Source of the DNA: Tetmemena sp. SeJ-2015
Lineage: Eukaryota; Ciliophora; Spirotrichea; Sporadotrichida; Oxytrichidae
Length of the DNA stretch: 64,000 nt
Reading direction: 5' to 3'
NCBI GenBank assembly: GCA_027382625.1
Contig: JAJKFJ010021911.1
Coordinates: 40,936-104,935 of the forward strand
The position numbers were made by a program, and so were the translations under genes. The notes under the pieces are model-generated. The model did no database searches and was not told where the DNA came from. It saw nothing but the letters and a program-made list of their open reading frames with translations. Positions 1-12,320 of this stretch are shown one piece after another (the first letter of the stretch is position 1; each line of letters opens with the position of its first letter).

Positions 1-1
1 C

Positions 2-3000
2 CCAAAGGTTGAGGAGATTTTCTTCTCGGGAAGTGATGGAGGTTACATAGGCATCTGGAACATCAAGCAGAGGAAGCTTATACAGCAATTCTTTGAGTAT
101 GGAGTTTACTCTTTCGAGAAATTCACTATGAACGATCCCTATGATGGGAAGTTCTCTCCTGATGGCTCTAGCTTCGTAGTTGGCTCTGTGATGGGCACCA
201 TAAGTTTATTCTCTTGCGATGAGTCTCATTTCAAGTATGAGGGGACAAGAGTAGAATAATTCTTCATGCATGATGACGAAATGCATCCTACCAATCTCTA
301 TTATGATAGAGAGGACGAGCCACAAATATGCCCCTACAACTAAATCCCCTATGAAGTTTAGCCTCCATGCACTACTATTGGGCGCTTCAATCAATCAAGG
401 ATGATGACTCATGAGGAGTATGAGAGAAATCTGCTAGTGAGGCAGGAGCTGGCCAGAGAAGAGGAAAACTTTATCTAAGGGCAGCTTGATGAAGGAATTC
501 GAAACGACCTCTTCAGAGATTAACTAGGAGAGATGCTAAACATAGATGACGATCTTATGATCATAGATTAAGAAGAAGCTAGATAGCCAGCCCCAAGGCA
601 GCAAGGAAGGGCCAGAGTGAACGATCTATTTTCAGGCAATATATATTTTAACTCCTAGATAAGTCACATATCAAATAACTACCAGCACTAGATCGGCAGT
701 TAGGAGGAATAAGAGGTCGTGAGGAATCTTGGAAATAGAAATACAAGAGGAGGCAGGAATCAAGACAGAAGGAGAGGCAGGAGACTAGTTGGAGGCAGAA
801 GGAACCTTGAGGAAGCTAAATAGGTGATGATCAATTCTAACTTCGACCCTGACAATAGTTTCTACGACAGAGCAAGTGATGAGAACTTTGAAATGGAGGA
901 AGCTCCTGAGGAAGAAGAGGACTCAGAGGAGGAGAGCTACAACGAGGATGAGAGTGAAGACTTCAGAGTGAAGAGAAATAATGGAGGCGCTCTGCAAAAG
1001 TATGGAAGGTAAAACTACCACTCTAGAGGTGGAGATAACGCTCATTCGTCTGCAAACGCCAGAGAGGGTATCTCTACAAGAGGTCAAAGGCATCAAGCGG
1101 AGACTTCTGCCCCAACTAGATCAGACCGCTTAAGTAGGAGGAATAATGTACGAGTCTAGATTGAGGAGTCTGATGAGGAAATGGATGATGAAGATGACAT
1201 CAAGAGGAACAACAACAATAAGAGAGAGCTTAGAGGTGGAAGGAGGTCTCAGCGAAGGGCTGCAAAGAGCAGAGATAGAACGGAGAATGACGACTCCGAG
1301 GATGAAGGCTTTGACTTAGATGAGTCAGAGGATAAGCCTCCAGCCAGAGGGGCTGCTCAGAGAGCCACCCGCCGAACTCTCACAAGAACAACCAGGAGGC
1401 TCTAAAGCGAGGATGAGCTTGACGATGAAGAGGATGGTTAAAAAACTAAGACCAGTGAATAGGAGCAGTAATTATCCAGCATTTATAATATAGATGACTC
1501 TGACATGGCCGACCAGGATGGAGATGATGACTCAGAGCTCTCAGGTATCAAAACACGCAGGCAGAACAACAATAGATAAGGACGTAATCTAAGGAAAGCC
1601 AGCTAGCAAAAGAGCAATCAAGTTAAAAGTAATCAGAGAGGTAGCAGGAGGCTAAGAAGTCGCACAGCCAAAAAGAACTACAACGAGGAGGAGAGTGACA
1701 GCGAATTTGAAGAGTCGCTTGGAGATCTAGAGGAGACCAAGAAAAGTTCCTAAGATAATAAAGTAGAGCAGAATGGCCAACTTGGAAAGAGAAGTGCAGG
1801 AAGAGTGCTCCAAGAGGAAAGTGAGTCTGAAGAAGTAGATCAGGATGTTATAGTCCCAGACTACAACAGAAAGATGAAGGGAGATGAGGACTATGAGTTC
1901 GTTCAAAACTTGCAAGACGTGAATAATGATAAGGAAGATCTGGTTCAGTGCTTCTTCTGTAAGAAAACTGACCAACCTATAATTGGAAAGTTTATGAAGG
2001 TAAACCAAGCTTCGAGGGGACCTGAGGGGCCTCTCTTTTTCCACAAGGATTGCATAGAAGTAAACGCCTATTCGTTCTTCAATCCTCAGAAGTAAAAATG
2101 GATGAATCTAGGAAAGGCCTTAACTGAGCTTTAATAAAAGTCCTGGTTCTGCAAAAGATGCCATCATACGGGTTCTACAATAAAGTGCATAGGTTGCTCT
2201 AAGACTTACCATGGACATTTATGTTCAACTCTCTATATGATTGAAACAGGAGACAGACTCTTCTAATGCTTTGAATGCAGGAATAAGGATAATTACAAAC
2301 AGTCTAAAGGCAAAGACTTATTGGAGAAGCAAGAACTAAAAATGATAAAGAGAACTATGCCTAGAGATTATTTACTCTAATCAAAGCAGTCTAAAGATTT
2401 CTATGTGCCCCAGATGAATGACTTAGTTTATTACTTCTTCCAAGGCCATGAGAGATTCATCAGTCAATACAACTGCTTCTTCTATGCTGGTGAAGATACT
2501 AAACTGAAGTTTGAATATCCTTGGAAGATCTTTACTTAGCTGGAGACTCCCACTCTTTGTAGAGTGCTCAAGATCAGGTACACCTTCCCTTCTTAGAACA
2601 CTCTCTATCTGTGCAAGAGATTCGGCAAGAGCTCTAACATAGTCCAATCTCCACAGATAATGATGAACCTTGAGCTGCTCATAGAGGATGGGGATGGTAA
2701 GAACACCTTTGACTTGGACTATTTCCCAAACGAGCTTCCTTAATTCCTTGTCTTGAAGAACCTCTACGAAAATGCAGTCTATTAAAAGACTCTTTGCCAA
2801 GCGTAAGAAAGGTTCTTTGGAGAAGTGTTCCAAACTAGAATAAAGAATATCCCTAAGGTCAAAGTCCTTGCCGAGTTCGAAAGAGAGCAATAGGTATTCA
2901 AGGACCCAACAAGTTGGGAGACCATCTAGTACAGAGTAACAGAAAACGCCAATAACAGAGAAAGAGGAAGAAGAAGCCAGCGGAGGGGAGCAAATGCAGC

Positions 3001-4513
3001 TGAGGAGGAGTAGAACAGTGAATTCCCAGATTTTATGAACTTCTGGATGCTCATCTATGACCAGGAAGCAGAAAAGAATCAAGACACGTTAGGCCTCACA
3101 TGCGCATTTGATGAAAATGAAGTTCAAAAGATAGTGGAGGTGCTGAGTGAGTACTGCAACAAGAATAAAGAGTAAACTGGGCCATTCATGACAAGAGTAC
3201 TTGAAAAAATCGCACCTGACTATAGACAACATATACCAGCTGAGATGTATATCGAACTCATCTAGGAGAGACTACTCAACTCTTACTATAGAACTTCTGA
3301 GGTAAGAAATTATAATCTTTCTAATTCATTTGTCATTAACTCTATTTCTTAGGCACTATTCAATGATTTGGACTTGATGAGTCATAATGCAAGGCTCTAC
3401 AACGGAGATGACCATCCACTTTTTAAAGATGCGAGGAGAATGGTAGAGAAGCTGAGAGTAGAGATCAAGAGGCAGCTAAACTACTCGGACGACATGAAGC
3501 GCCAAAAGTAAGAAGAGAAGAGAGGACTCTTGCAGTACTTAAAGCCAGTTGGAAAACTCACAGCTCCTCCTATTCAGTCAAGAGCTGGTAGACCCTCCTC
3601 TATGGATCAGTTCAGGAGAAATCAGTAGCAGTAGTAGCAGCAATAACAGCAACCACCCTCTGGCTAGAATAGCTTCTATGAGGAGTCCAAGTCAGTTCCT
3701 CCTCCGAATTAAAACTATCAGCAGCCCAATGGCTATCAGCAAGACTATCAGCAATAGAACTCTTTCTCTTACAGTAACTCTCATCAGATGTAGATGCCCA
3801 TCCAAGAGAACAGACTGGTGGAGAGCAATAACTTGATCATTCAGATTCATCTCAACTAAATTCATGCTTAGACTGCCAGTCAGGGTTAGCCACAGCCTAT
3901 GAACTCTACTCCCAACACAAGTAGCAGCACTTTCCAGGTGCAGACTAATCACAACATGCTACCAAAGTTCAATATCCCAGTTCAGCAGCAGCCTCCTAAC
4001 CAGGTATTCGAGATATCGGACAACAGTCAAGAGTCAAGGTAGATCACGCCAAACAGTAAAATCACAATCCCCAACAGATAGAATCAAGGAGTGCAGTAGC
4101 AGTAGTAATAAAACGCTAATCCCTAGAGAAGATCTTTGAGGCACCAGTCTAGTTCTAGCTTGAATTAGTAGTATATGGCCCCAATCGCCCCCTCAAACGG
4201 AGAATAAATTTACAGCTTTGATGTGGCACAGATGCAAAGAGGAAACCAGTAAAGCACAAGCACTACTCCCAAGAGCATGAGCGTCACGATAAACACGAGT
4301 GGCAACATGGGCTCTGGAATTTAGGCACCTAAGGTCACACCCTAGTAAATGGTTCAAGCCTCTACAACTCCAGACTCCTCCAACTTGGGCAAGAGAGTAA
4401 CCAGGAGTGGCAGAATGACTAGATAGACTAAGAATCTCAACGAAGATGAGGAAGACAGGCAGTTTGAAAATTTGTTGCAGGAAGACGGTAACAAAAGGAC
4501 GAGAAACCACTGA
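2..4513 (+). CDS. BRWD/PHIP-like WD40-PHD-bromodomain protein (5' end outside window)
   Basis: Chromatin-reader type protein, 1486 codons visible, N-terminus cut by the window edge. In order: the end of a WD40 propeller (GGYIGIWNIK, then FSPDGSSFVVGS) in the first ~70 residues; a long acidic/RG-rich linker; a PHD/extended-PHD zinc finger at about residues 645-760 (CFFCKK, then WFCKRCH, CIGC and HGHLC); the BRWD/PHIP-type motif VYYFFQGHERF near residue 810; a bromodomain-like C-terminal half around residues 1080-1140 (NDLDLMSHNARLYN); then a poly-Gln tail. A 51-bp GTAAG..TTAG intron lies at 3302-3352. I found no IES across 4.5 kb, unlike every other conserved gene here. The order WD40, linker, tudor-like motif, bromodomain fits BRWD/PHIP. 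The PHD insertion is unlike animal BRWDs as I know them. The stop is TGA at 4511-4513. Confidence 0.82.
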
Positions 4514-4744
4514 GATAGTAAGAGAGAATTGACTCTTGATTATTAAATTTTCGAGCTTTTTCTTTGACTAATGAGTGTAATTGATTAAAGGATATTGTTG
4601 TTGTTGTTGTTAACATTAACTCGACTGGAGGAGAGACTCCGTGTTGTTGAGGTTGATAATTTTTGACTTAAAAATTAATATTTTCACCCTCTTCTATATA
4701 AAGTTAATCTATTCTCCTTCAATGGTCTAAGCTCATTAACTCAC
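4514..4744. other. short AT-rich spacer
   Basis: Convergent gap between the BRWD-like gene and the next gene on the minus strand. It contains a short (TTG)n run near 4590. I see no gene or regulatory signal I can support. Confidence 0.5.
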
Positions 4745-5884
4745 TCAGCTCTCTGTTTAATCTTATAAAAATAAATGACTGTGAATTATTTTTTTTTACT
4801 ATATAGATCTTGAGAACTCTTCTCTGAGTGAGACATTCTCAGAAGTGAGGTGGGCGTGCTCCTTCTCATAATTGCGTATCTCGTCGAAGTAGCCCTCCCG
4901 CCTCCTGGACTGTGCGTTTATTTCGTTCTTGACCTGGTTGGCTATCGCATCCATCTGCCCCAGCACCTAGTTAGATACGAACTTGTAGTCATAATAAAAA
5001 TATAATTTTGCAATCTATATTTTATATTATGTCTTGCATGGGCGACTCACTGCTCTTCAGAACTTGAGTTGGAATATAATATTTAAATTTAATTTGAGTG
5101 TCAATTAAGTTGATGATCTGGAGCTTGACTGGGCTTATTTTGTAGGAGACCTCTTTGTTCCTTTGGAAACGAGAGTGCACCTCCATCATGCGGAACTAGA
5201 AGCGGATGATGTTGTTCGTGTCGTAGTTTTGCCCCTCCTCGGGCTGGTTCCCCTCTAGGTTTATCAAATTATCATATAAATTAAATAATTAAAAATAAAT
5301 GTTTTATATTTTAAGTTGATGGCGGTTTGAGAAAGCACTCCAAAGTAGACCTGGTCCAAGTCTAGTATCCGCTACAGGTAAGCTGCTCTCTGCTTCTCAA
5401 GCTCAGTAATTTCCAACTCTCTATCCTTGTGGAGAGTGCAGAATCCCAAGAACTGATGGAGGGAGTAGGAATTGATGAGGCCCTTGATATCTTGAGAGTT
5501 GAGCTCAGAGAAATCCCTGGCTTGAGAGTCTAGCAGCTTGTAAAATCTGTTCCCCTCCAAGATCACAGTCTCATTGAAGCCTATAAACACAATAAGTTAA
5601 ACTAGCTTAGGAAGAGAAGATGACCTTACAGACAGTGTTTTGAACATGGCTGCAGATGTCTTGCTTATCGTCAGCTTTGTCCTGAATCTTGGTCACTATT
5701 TCCCCAAAGAGTAGCACATCCACCGGCCCCTTCGCAACTGACAAGGTGCTCTGTAAGATCGTCAAAGGAGTTCCTAAACTCTTTATTATTTCACTACTCA
5801 TTATAGCTATTCATAAAAACTATTCTCAAGTGTTCACTTACCATTGATCTAGTATAAGTTCTCTACCACTTGCCTCTTTTGCAT
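4745..5884 (-). CDS. conserved-looking unknown protein, 318 aa after splicing
   Basis: I do not recognise the family. The model starts MQKRQVVENLYQ (ATG at 5884-5882). It uses two small GT-AG introns, 5807-5841 (35 bp) and 5581-5629 (49 bp), and two IESs, 5262-5317 and 4991-5033. After removing these, 957 bases remain, exactly 319 codons including the stop, which supports the model. The protein has no signal peptide or membrane segment. The C-terminal third (QMDAIANQVKNEINAQSRR, then NYEKEHAHLTSENVSLREE) looks like a short coiled coil. The earlier part alternates helix-like and beta-like segments. Stop TGA (TCA on the plus strand) lies at 4745-4747. It is convergent with the BRWD-like gene and divergent from the TGS1-like gene, with a 275-bp gap that must hold both promoters. 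Confidence 0.65.
4991..5033. other. IES, 43 bp, pointer GTC
   Basis: Direct repeat GTC at 4988-4990 and 5031-5033 flanks AT-rich sequence with a TGA in the gene's frame. Removal joins SPMQD to YKFVSNQ on the minus strand and restores the frame. Confidence 0.7.
5262..5317. other. IES, 56 bp, pointer GTT
   Basis: GTT at 5259-5261 and 5315-5317 flanks very AT-rich DNA. Removal joins LSQTAIN to LEGNQPEEG on the minus strand. Confidence 0.7.
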
Positions 5885-6159
5885 TTTAATTTAATCTTTC
5901 AGTTTTTAAAGCAGAGATCAAATTATCACTCATCAATCTAGAGTGAGAGAGTAGTATTTAAACTTCTGTAGAAGGTAAGAATATGATTGAAATCCACTCT
6001 CGTTTTAGTCTGAATGCTCTCGATAGGTTAAGAAAGAGGGACTTGTATCACCCATGCTAGTATTTAATTTGATCTCTGTTTTTTGACTGGCATCTAATTT
6101 AATAATTGAAATGGGATTGACTGCTTGAAATAGTGATTGAGTTATTATAATAGCATTTA

Positions 6160-8815
6160 ATGGACATAGACTCAGGTCCCTAGCGACCCTAATTCCACAA
6201 CTCGGGCAAGGCTCTCTCAAATAGAGCGCCCACTCAAATTAACCAAGAGCAGGCACCAAACTACCAACAAAGCCAAAGTGAAATATCCGAAGTTCAACTT
6301 CACCTATAAAAGCCCCAATTCAAGAATTCAGGGGCACAGGGAAATTTGAACTTGAAGGATAGCGATGGCTGGAAGAAGCAACTCTAGAATAGTCTGGAGG
6401 ATCCCAACTATGGCAGCTATGACTATGATAGAGATCCTTACAGGTAGCAACAGGAATTCTTTGAAGCTTCTAACATTCATCAGAACTTTATTAATAAGTA
6501 ATATATAGAATGATATTTTAACTAGAGGCAAGGCTATTAGAAGAAAGGATAGCATGGCTACCAGAAGAGTCAGGACATAGTTGGTGCCTCCTCTAAAAAC
6601 GACAGGAGCTACAATAATCAGGGTTCGTACTAAAATAATAGAAATCAGCAGAATTTCTAGAAAAGACAATCGATAGGTAGTAACCACAGTGGCTATAACA
6701 GTAACCAGCAGCAATCTCAGGGTCCCAACTAAGGCAAAAGGAATAGCTATGGTAGCGCCTCAGGCGGGAGAGGTAGGAGCAACAATTCTGGCTAGAAGCA
6801 TAATAGGAATGATGATTTGCCCATAGCTGACTATGATGCAGATAAATTGCATTCAAACTTTTACATTCTTTATCTTATAATTTCTCAGATAGACTGAACA
6901 TTAGCGTTCACTAAAACAAGCAAACTGGTAAAGACACAGTAGTCATCATCAAGAGATCTCTCAAGACCTTCATCTATCATGCAGATGACTACTATAGAGA
7001 CAAGGGATCCAAGAGAAATAACTTTACTAATCAATAGATAGAGATGCCTCAAGAACGGGAGCTGAAGAAGTTCTACAAGCTGAGATACTATCTTTTCAGC
7101 AAGTACGACAGAGGGGTAAAGATTGACGAGGAAAGTTGGTATTCAATAACCCCAGAGACTGTGGCAAAGCATGTTGCCAACAAGGTCGCAGATGTGTTCG
7201 GAGAGGGAAACGCAAATGTCATGGATGCCTTCTGCGGAGTTGGTGGCAACGTAATCTAGTTTGCTAGGAAGTGCGCTTTCGCAGTAGGAAACGGTAAGTG
7301 AATCACGAAATTACTTTCCAATTATATTAAACTCAGGTTTTAGACTTTGATAAATCCAAGTGTGAATCTTGTCTCCACAATGCAAAAATATACAGCACTG
7401 ATCACAATCTCTAGATACTCAATAAGGATGTCTTGTAACTAAAGCTGGAGGATATTTAGTATCCTGAGAACACCGCTTCTAAAATCAATGTGGTATTCAT
7501 GTCCCCTCCATGGGGAGGCGTGGGCTATAATCAACTTGAGGAGTATAAACTATCTTATCTCTATCCAGACTTCGTCTCTACAATTAAAACTGCTTTGAAA
7601 TTCTCTCGCAACCTTATACTATTTCTACCAAAGAACACTTCAATCTAAGAACTCATAGACGCTCTAATTCCTTTCGCATCTGAGTTTAATGATGACATCG
7701 AAGGTGAGGGTAAAAACGAATTGAAGCTGGAAGTTGAGTAGATCATCTATGGAGAGAGTTGCAAGGGTATCCATATTTACACTGGTGAAATGGTTCAGCT
7801 TGACTACCGCGAGTTGGTAGAGCATTTTTACACTCGCTACTGCCACTCTTATGCAAACCCCTCTGATGACGTCTATCACAAGATCATCCTGGGCAACATC
7901 TTCGAACTTTGTGGCTTCAATCATTTCGTGGAGTATTTCAAAGGTGATCACCTCATTTAGCAAGAGCAGGAGAGGCAAAGAGAGCGCCAGGATAAACGTA
8001 GAAAGTCTTTCAATAGCGCAACTAGTGGAGGCGCGAGTGAGAAAAGCTAGAATGATAGTACTGGTGGCCACTGCGCTAAGATCTCACTGCAGAAGATTAT
8101 AAAGAAGATCCAGAAGAAGTTCAGTGAGGAGGAGTGGAACTACTTGAAGAAGTACCACAAGCGGAACCGTAACAACTCAAGAAAGGGCTCCTCTACTCTC
8201 TCCCACGTGTCTATGGAGGAAGAGAAGCGATCTTAGAAGAGTGAGACCTCTTCTTTGAAAAGCGCTCAGCGAAGCACCACATCAAGTGTCAAAGGTACTT
8301 AAAACTCTCAGAACACACCCACATCTGGTAAATCAATCAAAAATGCTAAAGTAGATAAACTTACTTCAAAATACGGCAACAAGTACGCATTTGACCAGGA
8401 TGAGGATGCGGAACTGCACTCATAGTCGAATAGAAATGAAGATGAGGAATTCGACTAGGTGTTTGAGACAGAAGAGCTTAACACGAGTAGCCTAGCCAAT
8501 AGCAAGAAGAAGGTGGTGCATTTCTAGGACACTCAAGATCATATAGTCTAACTCAAGGATCTTTCAGAGAAGGACTTCATCGAATTGGTGGGTAATAAAA
8601 ACCAAGACTAGCGTTTCTATGGATGGTTGCACTTTGGACCTATTGACGATCACAAGGAGAAGCAGAGCAATCCAGTGCAAGACATCGAATACCTAAACTG
8701 GCTCTATGACATCAACCTGTTTATGGAGGCAGACGTCGACACCCATATGGAGGAGAGCGAAGAGAACAGCTTTGGGAAGAGGGACAGGATCTACTCCCTT
8801 GATAACCAATTATGA
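6160..8815 (+). CDS. TGS1: TGS1-like trimethylguanosine synthase
   Basis: Predicted SAM-dependent RNA cap hypermethylase, which converts m7G caps of snRNA/snoRNA to 2,2,7-trimethylguanosine. The catalytic region begins about residue 250 (ELKKFYKLRYYLFSKYD). It has the SAM-binding motif VMDAFCGVGGNVIQFA and the family's catalytic signature SPPWGGVGY. The first ~215 residues are Gln/Asn/Gly/Ser-rich and of low complexity. A long basic/acidic C-terminal extension of some 280 residues follows, ending in a folded-looking segment (FYGWLHFGPIDDHKE). The start ATG at 6160 is the first after an in-frame TGA at 6118-6120. Removing IESs 6501-6524 and 6845-6891 and intron 7294-7343 leaves 2535 bases, exactly 845 codons. 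At 844 aa it resembles animal TGS1 in size, but the catalytic domain is central rather than C-terminal. Confidence 0.88.
6501..6524. other. IES, 24 bp, pointer TA
   Basis: TA at 6499-6500 and 6523-6524. The interior carries an in-frame TGA. Removal gives the continuous low-complexity frame NKQRQGYQKKG in the TGS1-like gene. Confidence 0.65.
6845..6891. other. IES, 47 bp, pointer CAGATA
   Basis: CAGATA at 6839-6844 and 6886-6891. Removal joins IADYDAD to RLNISVHQNK in the TGS1-like gene and removes the frameshift. Confidence 0.8.
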
Positions 8816-9345
8816 TCATAAGCAAGCTGAGAGTCAATCACCCTCCTACAAGTATATAAAGTAATCTTAAGATTAATAAGAGAATCAAACCAAGAGAAAG
8901 AGAGAAGAGAGTTCAACTTATCAACGAGGCTTCAGAGCGCCTCAAACCAAAATAAAAAAATAAATAAATTTAACTCACAAGATCATCGTAATCATAATCT
9001 TAAAGTCTTTCATAACTTTACTTCTAACATATCCCTCTCTTTCATTCTAATCTATATTTATTCAAGAGAGTTTTTTGTAAGTAGTGGAGAGTGTGTAAGA
9101 TGTGAGTTTATTCCACAAAAGTGCAAGGAAAAGCTCCTCAGGCTCTCAATTAAGGGCAACGGAGCGATTTAATTGGTCGAACTTTCAATAAAAGGAGTGT
9201 CTGGCTCGATAGTCCAATAATTCAAATTATAATCTATAATAACACTCAAACACAACAGAATTCTTACTGCTTACCTAATAAATAACTCACAATCATAACC
9301 AAATATCAACCAAACGAGATCATCATTAATTATTGTAATTGTGAT
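8816..9345. other. intergenic region, 530 bp
   Basis: AT-rich spacer between two plus-strand genes. It must hold the 3' end and terminator of the TGS1-like gene and the promoter of asparagine synthetase. I see no coding sequence, no internal telomere repeat and no strong motif. Confidence 0.5.
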
Positions 9346-11252
9346 ATGTGCGGCATTTTCGGAGTATTCTTCGGGGAAAACCTCGACATCGCAGCTCTCA
9401 TCAAGAGCTCACACCACCTTCAACACAGAGGCAGAGACGGCTTCACCTACACCGTCGGAAAGCAAACTGATAAATATTTTACTCTCCTCTATTAATTAAT
9501 TCTTATCGTAGTTTTGATTATATGCTCGGGCATTACAGACACATTGTTATCGACAAGACACACGGAACTCAGCCTTTCTACCACGGCGAAGAGGAGGGCA
9601 AGAAGATCATTTGGATCATGAACAGTGAGGTCTACAACCACTCATCCATCAAGGCAGAGACTGACCCCCAACACTATGTTGAGACTTGCAGTGACTCAGC
9701 AGCCATCGGCTATCTCTATATGTAGTACGGCAGAGAGAAGGCTAACATCGCTCAACTCACAAGAAAGATGAATCATGATTGAAGTGCTTACGATTAATAG
9801 CGATTTAATTAATGGACGGCAAGTTCGCTTTCATTCTTTACGACGAGGAGAAGAAATATCTATTCATAGGCAGAGACCACATGGGCTTGTGCCCTCTCTA
9901 CTGGGGCCACAACAAAGACGGCTCTATGTACATTGCAAGTGAGCTGAAGGCTATAGAGAGCATATGTGAGAACTACACATACTTCCCACCAGGTCACTGC
10001 TACTCCAGCACTCAGGGCATGCAGCGCTGGTATGACCCCGAGTGGCAGTATATCATCCCTGCTCCTCAGTCAATGGACACTCAGGCTACTCTCATTCGCG
10101 AGACCCTCGTAGCTGCTTGCAAGAAGAGACTGATGTCTGATGTGCCTCTGGCCTTCCTTCTCTCTGGAGGACTTGACTCTTCCCTTATCTGCAGTATCAT
10201 TAAGCGTTTGGTGCCAGACCAAGAGATCCACACTTTCAGCATTGGTATAGCTGGCTCCCCAGATCTTGTTGCTGCCAAGGAGGTCGCTGACTTCTTGGGC
10301 ACCACTCACCACGAGTACCACTTCACCGTCGATGAAGCCATCAATGTCGTCAAGGAAGTAGTCTACTACATCGAGAGCTTCGAATAAGTCAGAGCTTCAG
10401 TTCCCATGTACAAAGTTAGCTCAATAGTTTTATAGTGTGTATTTTCTTATACTTACTGACAAGAAAGATTAAGGAAGAGGGCTTTAAGGTTGTGCTCTCC
10501 GGTGAAGGCTCAGACGAGATCCTCGGAGGCTACTTGTACTTCCACTATGCTCCCAACGAGGACGAATATCACCGCGAACTCGTCAGGAAGGTAACCAGAC
10601 TGCATCAGTGGGATGTGCTCAGAGCCAACAAAGTAGGCCACGCCGGAGGAGTTGAGGTGCGCTGTCCCTTCCTTGACAGAGATCTGATCGAGGTAGTGAT
10701 GAACACCGACCCCCGCCTCAAGATGTGCGACCTCAAGAGCAAGCCAGATGGAGTGCACCCTAAGCTCGAGAAGTACATTCTTAGAAAGGCCTTCGACACC
10801 CCCCAGCAGCCCTTCCTACCTGAGAAACTTCTCTGGAGACAGAAGGAGTAGTTCAGTGACGGTGTGGGATACGACTGGGTCAACGGACTTAAGGAGTATG
10901 CTGAGCGCCTTATCTCTGATGATGTGTGGGCCCATAGACACATCACCTATCCCTTCGACGCTCCCCGCACCAAGGAATACTACCTCCTCCGTCAAATATT
11001 GCAATGTTATTGATAGAATTTGAAGATATGATGCAAATTTTTGAGACTCATTTCCCAAGCTTGAGCGCCGGTAAGACTGTCCCTAAGGATCTATCGATTG
11101 CTTGCTCAACACCAGAGGCCATCTACTGGAACCCCGCATGGCGCGAAACCCAAGAAATCTCAGGAAGAGCCCTGCAAATTCACGAGTAAGCCTACGAAGC
11201 AGATATCGAGGAACACCACGCCGTTGACTCAGACCTTCAATATGAATTATGA
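9346..11252 (+). CDS. ASNS: asparagine synthetase (glutamine-hydrolysing)
   Basis: Cytosolic ATP-dependent synthesis of Asn from Asp using Gln amide nitrogen. The start ATG is fixed by the class-II glutaminase N-terminus [10 protein letters not shown], where Cys2 is the nucleophile after Met removal. Other glutaminase landmarks are [10 protein letters not shown] and SEVYNH. The synthetase half has the ATP pyrophosphatase P-loop [21 protein letters not shown] and [14 protein letters not shown]. Removing four IESs of 47, 44, 41 and 41 bp leaves 1734 bases, exactly 578 codons, or 577 aa, the usual length of eukaryotic ASNS. It ends DSDLQYEL then TGA. I found no GT-AG intron. Codon use is more GC-rich than in the flanks, as expected for a highly expressed gene. 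Confidence 0.96.
9472..9518. other. IES, 47 bp, pointer TGAT
   Basis: TGAT at 9468-9471 and 9515-9518. Removal joins YTVGKQT to [13 protein letters not shown] in asparagine synthetase. Confidence 0.85.
9771..9814. other. IES, 44 bp, pointer ATG
   Basis: ATG at 9768-9770 and 9812-9814. The interior has an in-frame TGA. Removal gives [15 protein letters not shown], the conserved glutaminase-domain sequence. Confidence 0.88.
10412..10452. other. IES, 41 bp, pointer TAC
   Basis: TAC at 10409-10411 and 10450-10452. Removal joins RASVPMY to [10 protein letters not shown], matching the conserved RAS-P-Y segment of asparagine synthetases. Confidence 0.88.
10998..11038. other. IES, 41 bp, pointer CAAAT
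   Basis: CAAAT at 10993-10997 and 11034-11038. Removal joins EYYLLRQI to FETHFPS near the C-terminus of asparagine synthetase. Confidence 0.85.
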
Positions 11253-12320
11253 ATATATAACTTTCAAATTTGTGGTAATTGATTGGAGCAATGATTTGAA
11301 GAACTTTAATGACGCAGAAGGAGTGAGTTTGAAAAGATATTGAGTAAATGCAAATACTTTGGAATAACAGAGGCATGCAACAACTCTCTCTCTCTTTTCT
11401 CAAGCACTCCCTAAGTGTACAAACAATCAACAACATGACTTATTTATAATAATCTTATTTATGGATAAACATATTGAGATATAATATACCAGAGCCGATG
11501 ATTTAAATTTGAATATAGAACAAATAGAGTAGTTCACTATAATTTACACGCTAATCCTTATATTTAACTTTCTCTCCAGTCTCTATTCTCGTTTATAAAT
11601 TCAAAAGCACCCCAAATATTAACAAATTTATATTCGCTTATTAATTTCTATTAAAATATTAAGCATATTTAAATTAAATGACATAAATCTATTTCGTTTA
11701 AATTCCAATTTTACTACTCATGAAATCATGATAAGATTTTTAAATAATAATTAAGCATATCAAGAAAGAATTCCGTTGATAATATCACATAAATATATTT
11801 CCAAACATTAATAAAAAATGAATAGGATTAAACAATTTTCAATTAACTTTTATTTTCCCAAAAGATAAATAAAATCAAAGTTATAATTTATTAATCCAGG
11901 CTTACTTTATTTATGCTGAATTCTATTTCAATTTCCATTCAAAATAAATAAAGTTTGCTCAACTAATTTAACTCTAACTCATATTATGTCATAATTAAAG
12001 AGAGTGTGATCTTAAAGAGGTATTTTTTGAATATATTTGGGGCTAATAATATTATTAGAGGGACTGTCACTACGTAAGCATCATGCAATTATTCGATTTA
12101 ATATTTTGATCTATCCATTTCGAAGAAGTTATTTATTATGATACTCTATTTAGTAGCAACACACTTAGTTTATTACAAACACTTTTCTCTTTTCAAAATT
12201 ATCTCACATTTAGGTCATCACCATACGAATATATTTCAAACTTAAACGATCAAAATAAATGTTAAAAGCAGAATATAATTTTCTGGATAAATATAGACTA
12301 TGTTTAAGATTTATAATTAG
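11253..12320. other. AT-rich intergenic region, ~1.07 kb
   Basis: Convergent spacer between asparagine synthetase and the next gene on the minus strand. It is very AT-rich with only short frames. I see no repeat, transposon end or RNA gene in it. Confidence 0.5.

Noticed and set aside
2423..3082. Long minus-strand ORF (219 aa)
   Set aside because: Shadow of the BRWD-like coding sequence. The plus frame has PHD, tudor-like and bromodomain motifs and Gln-coded TAA/TAG.
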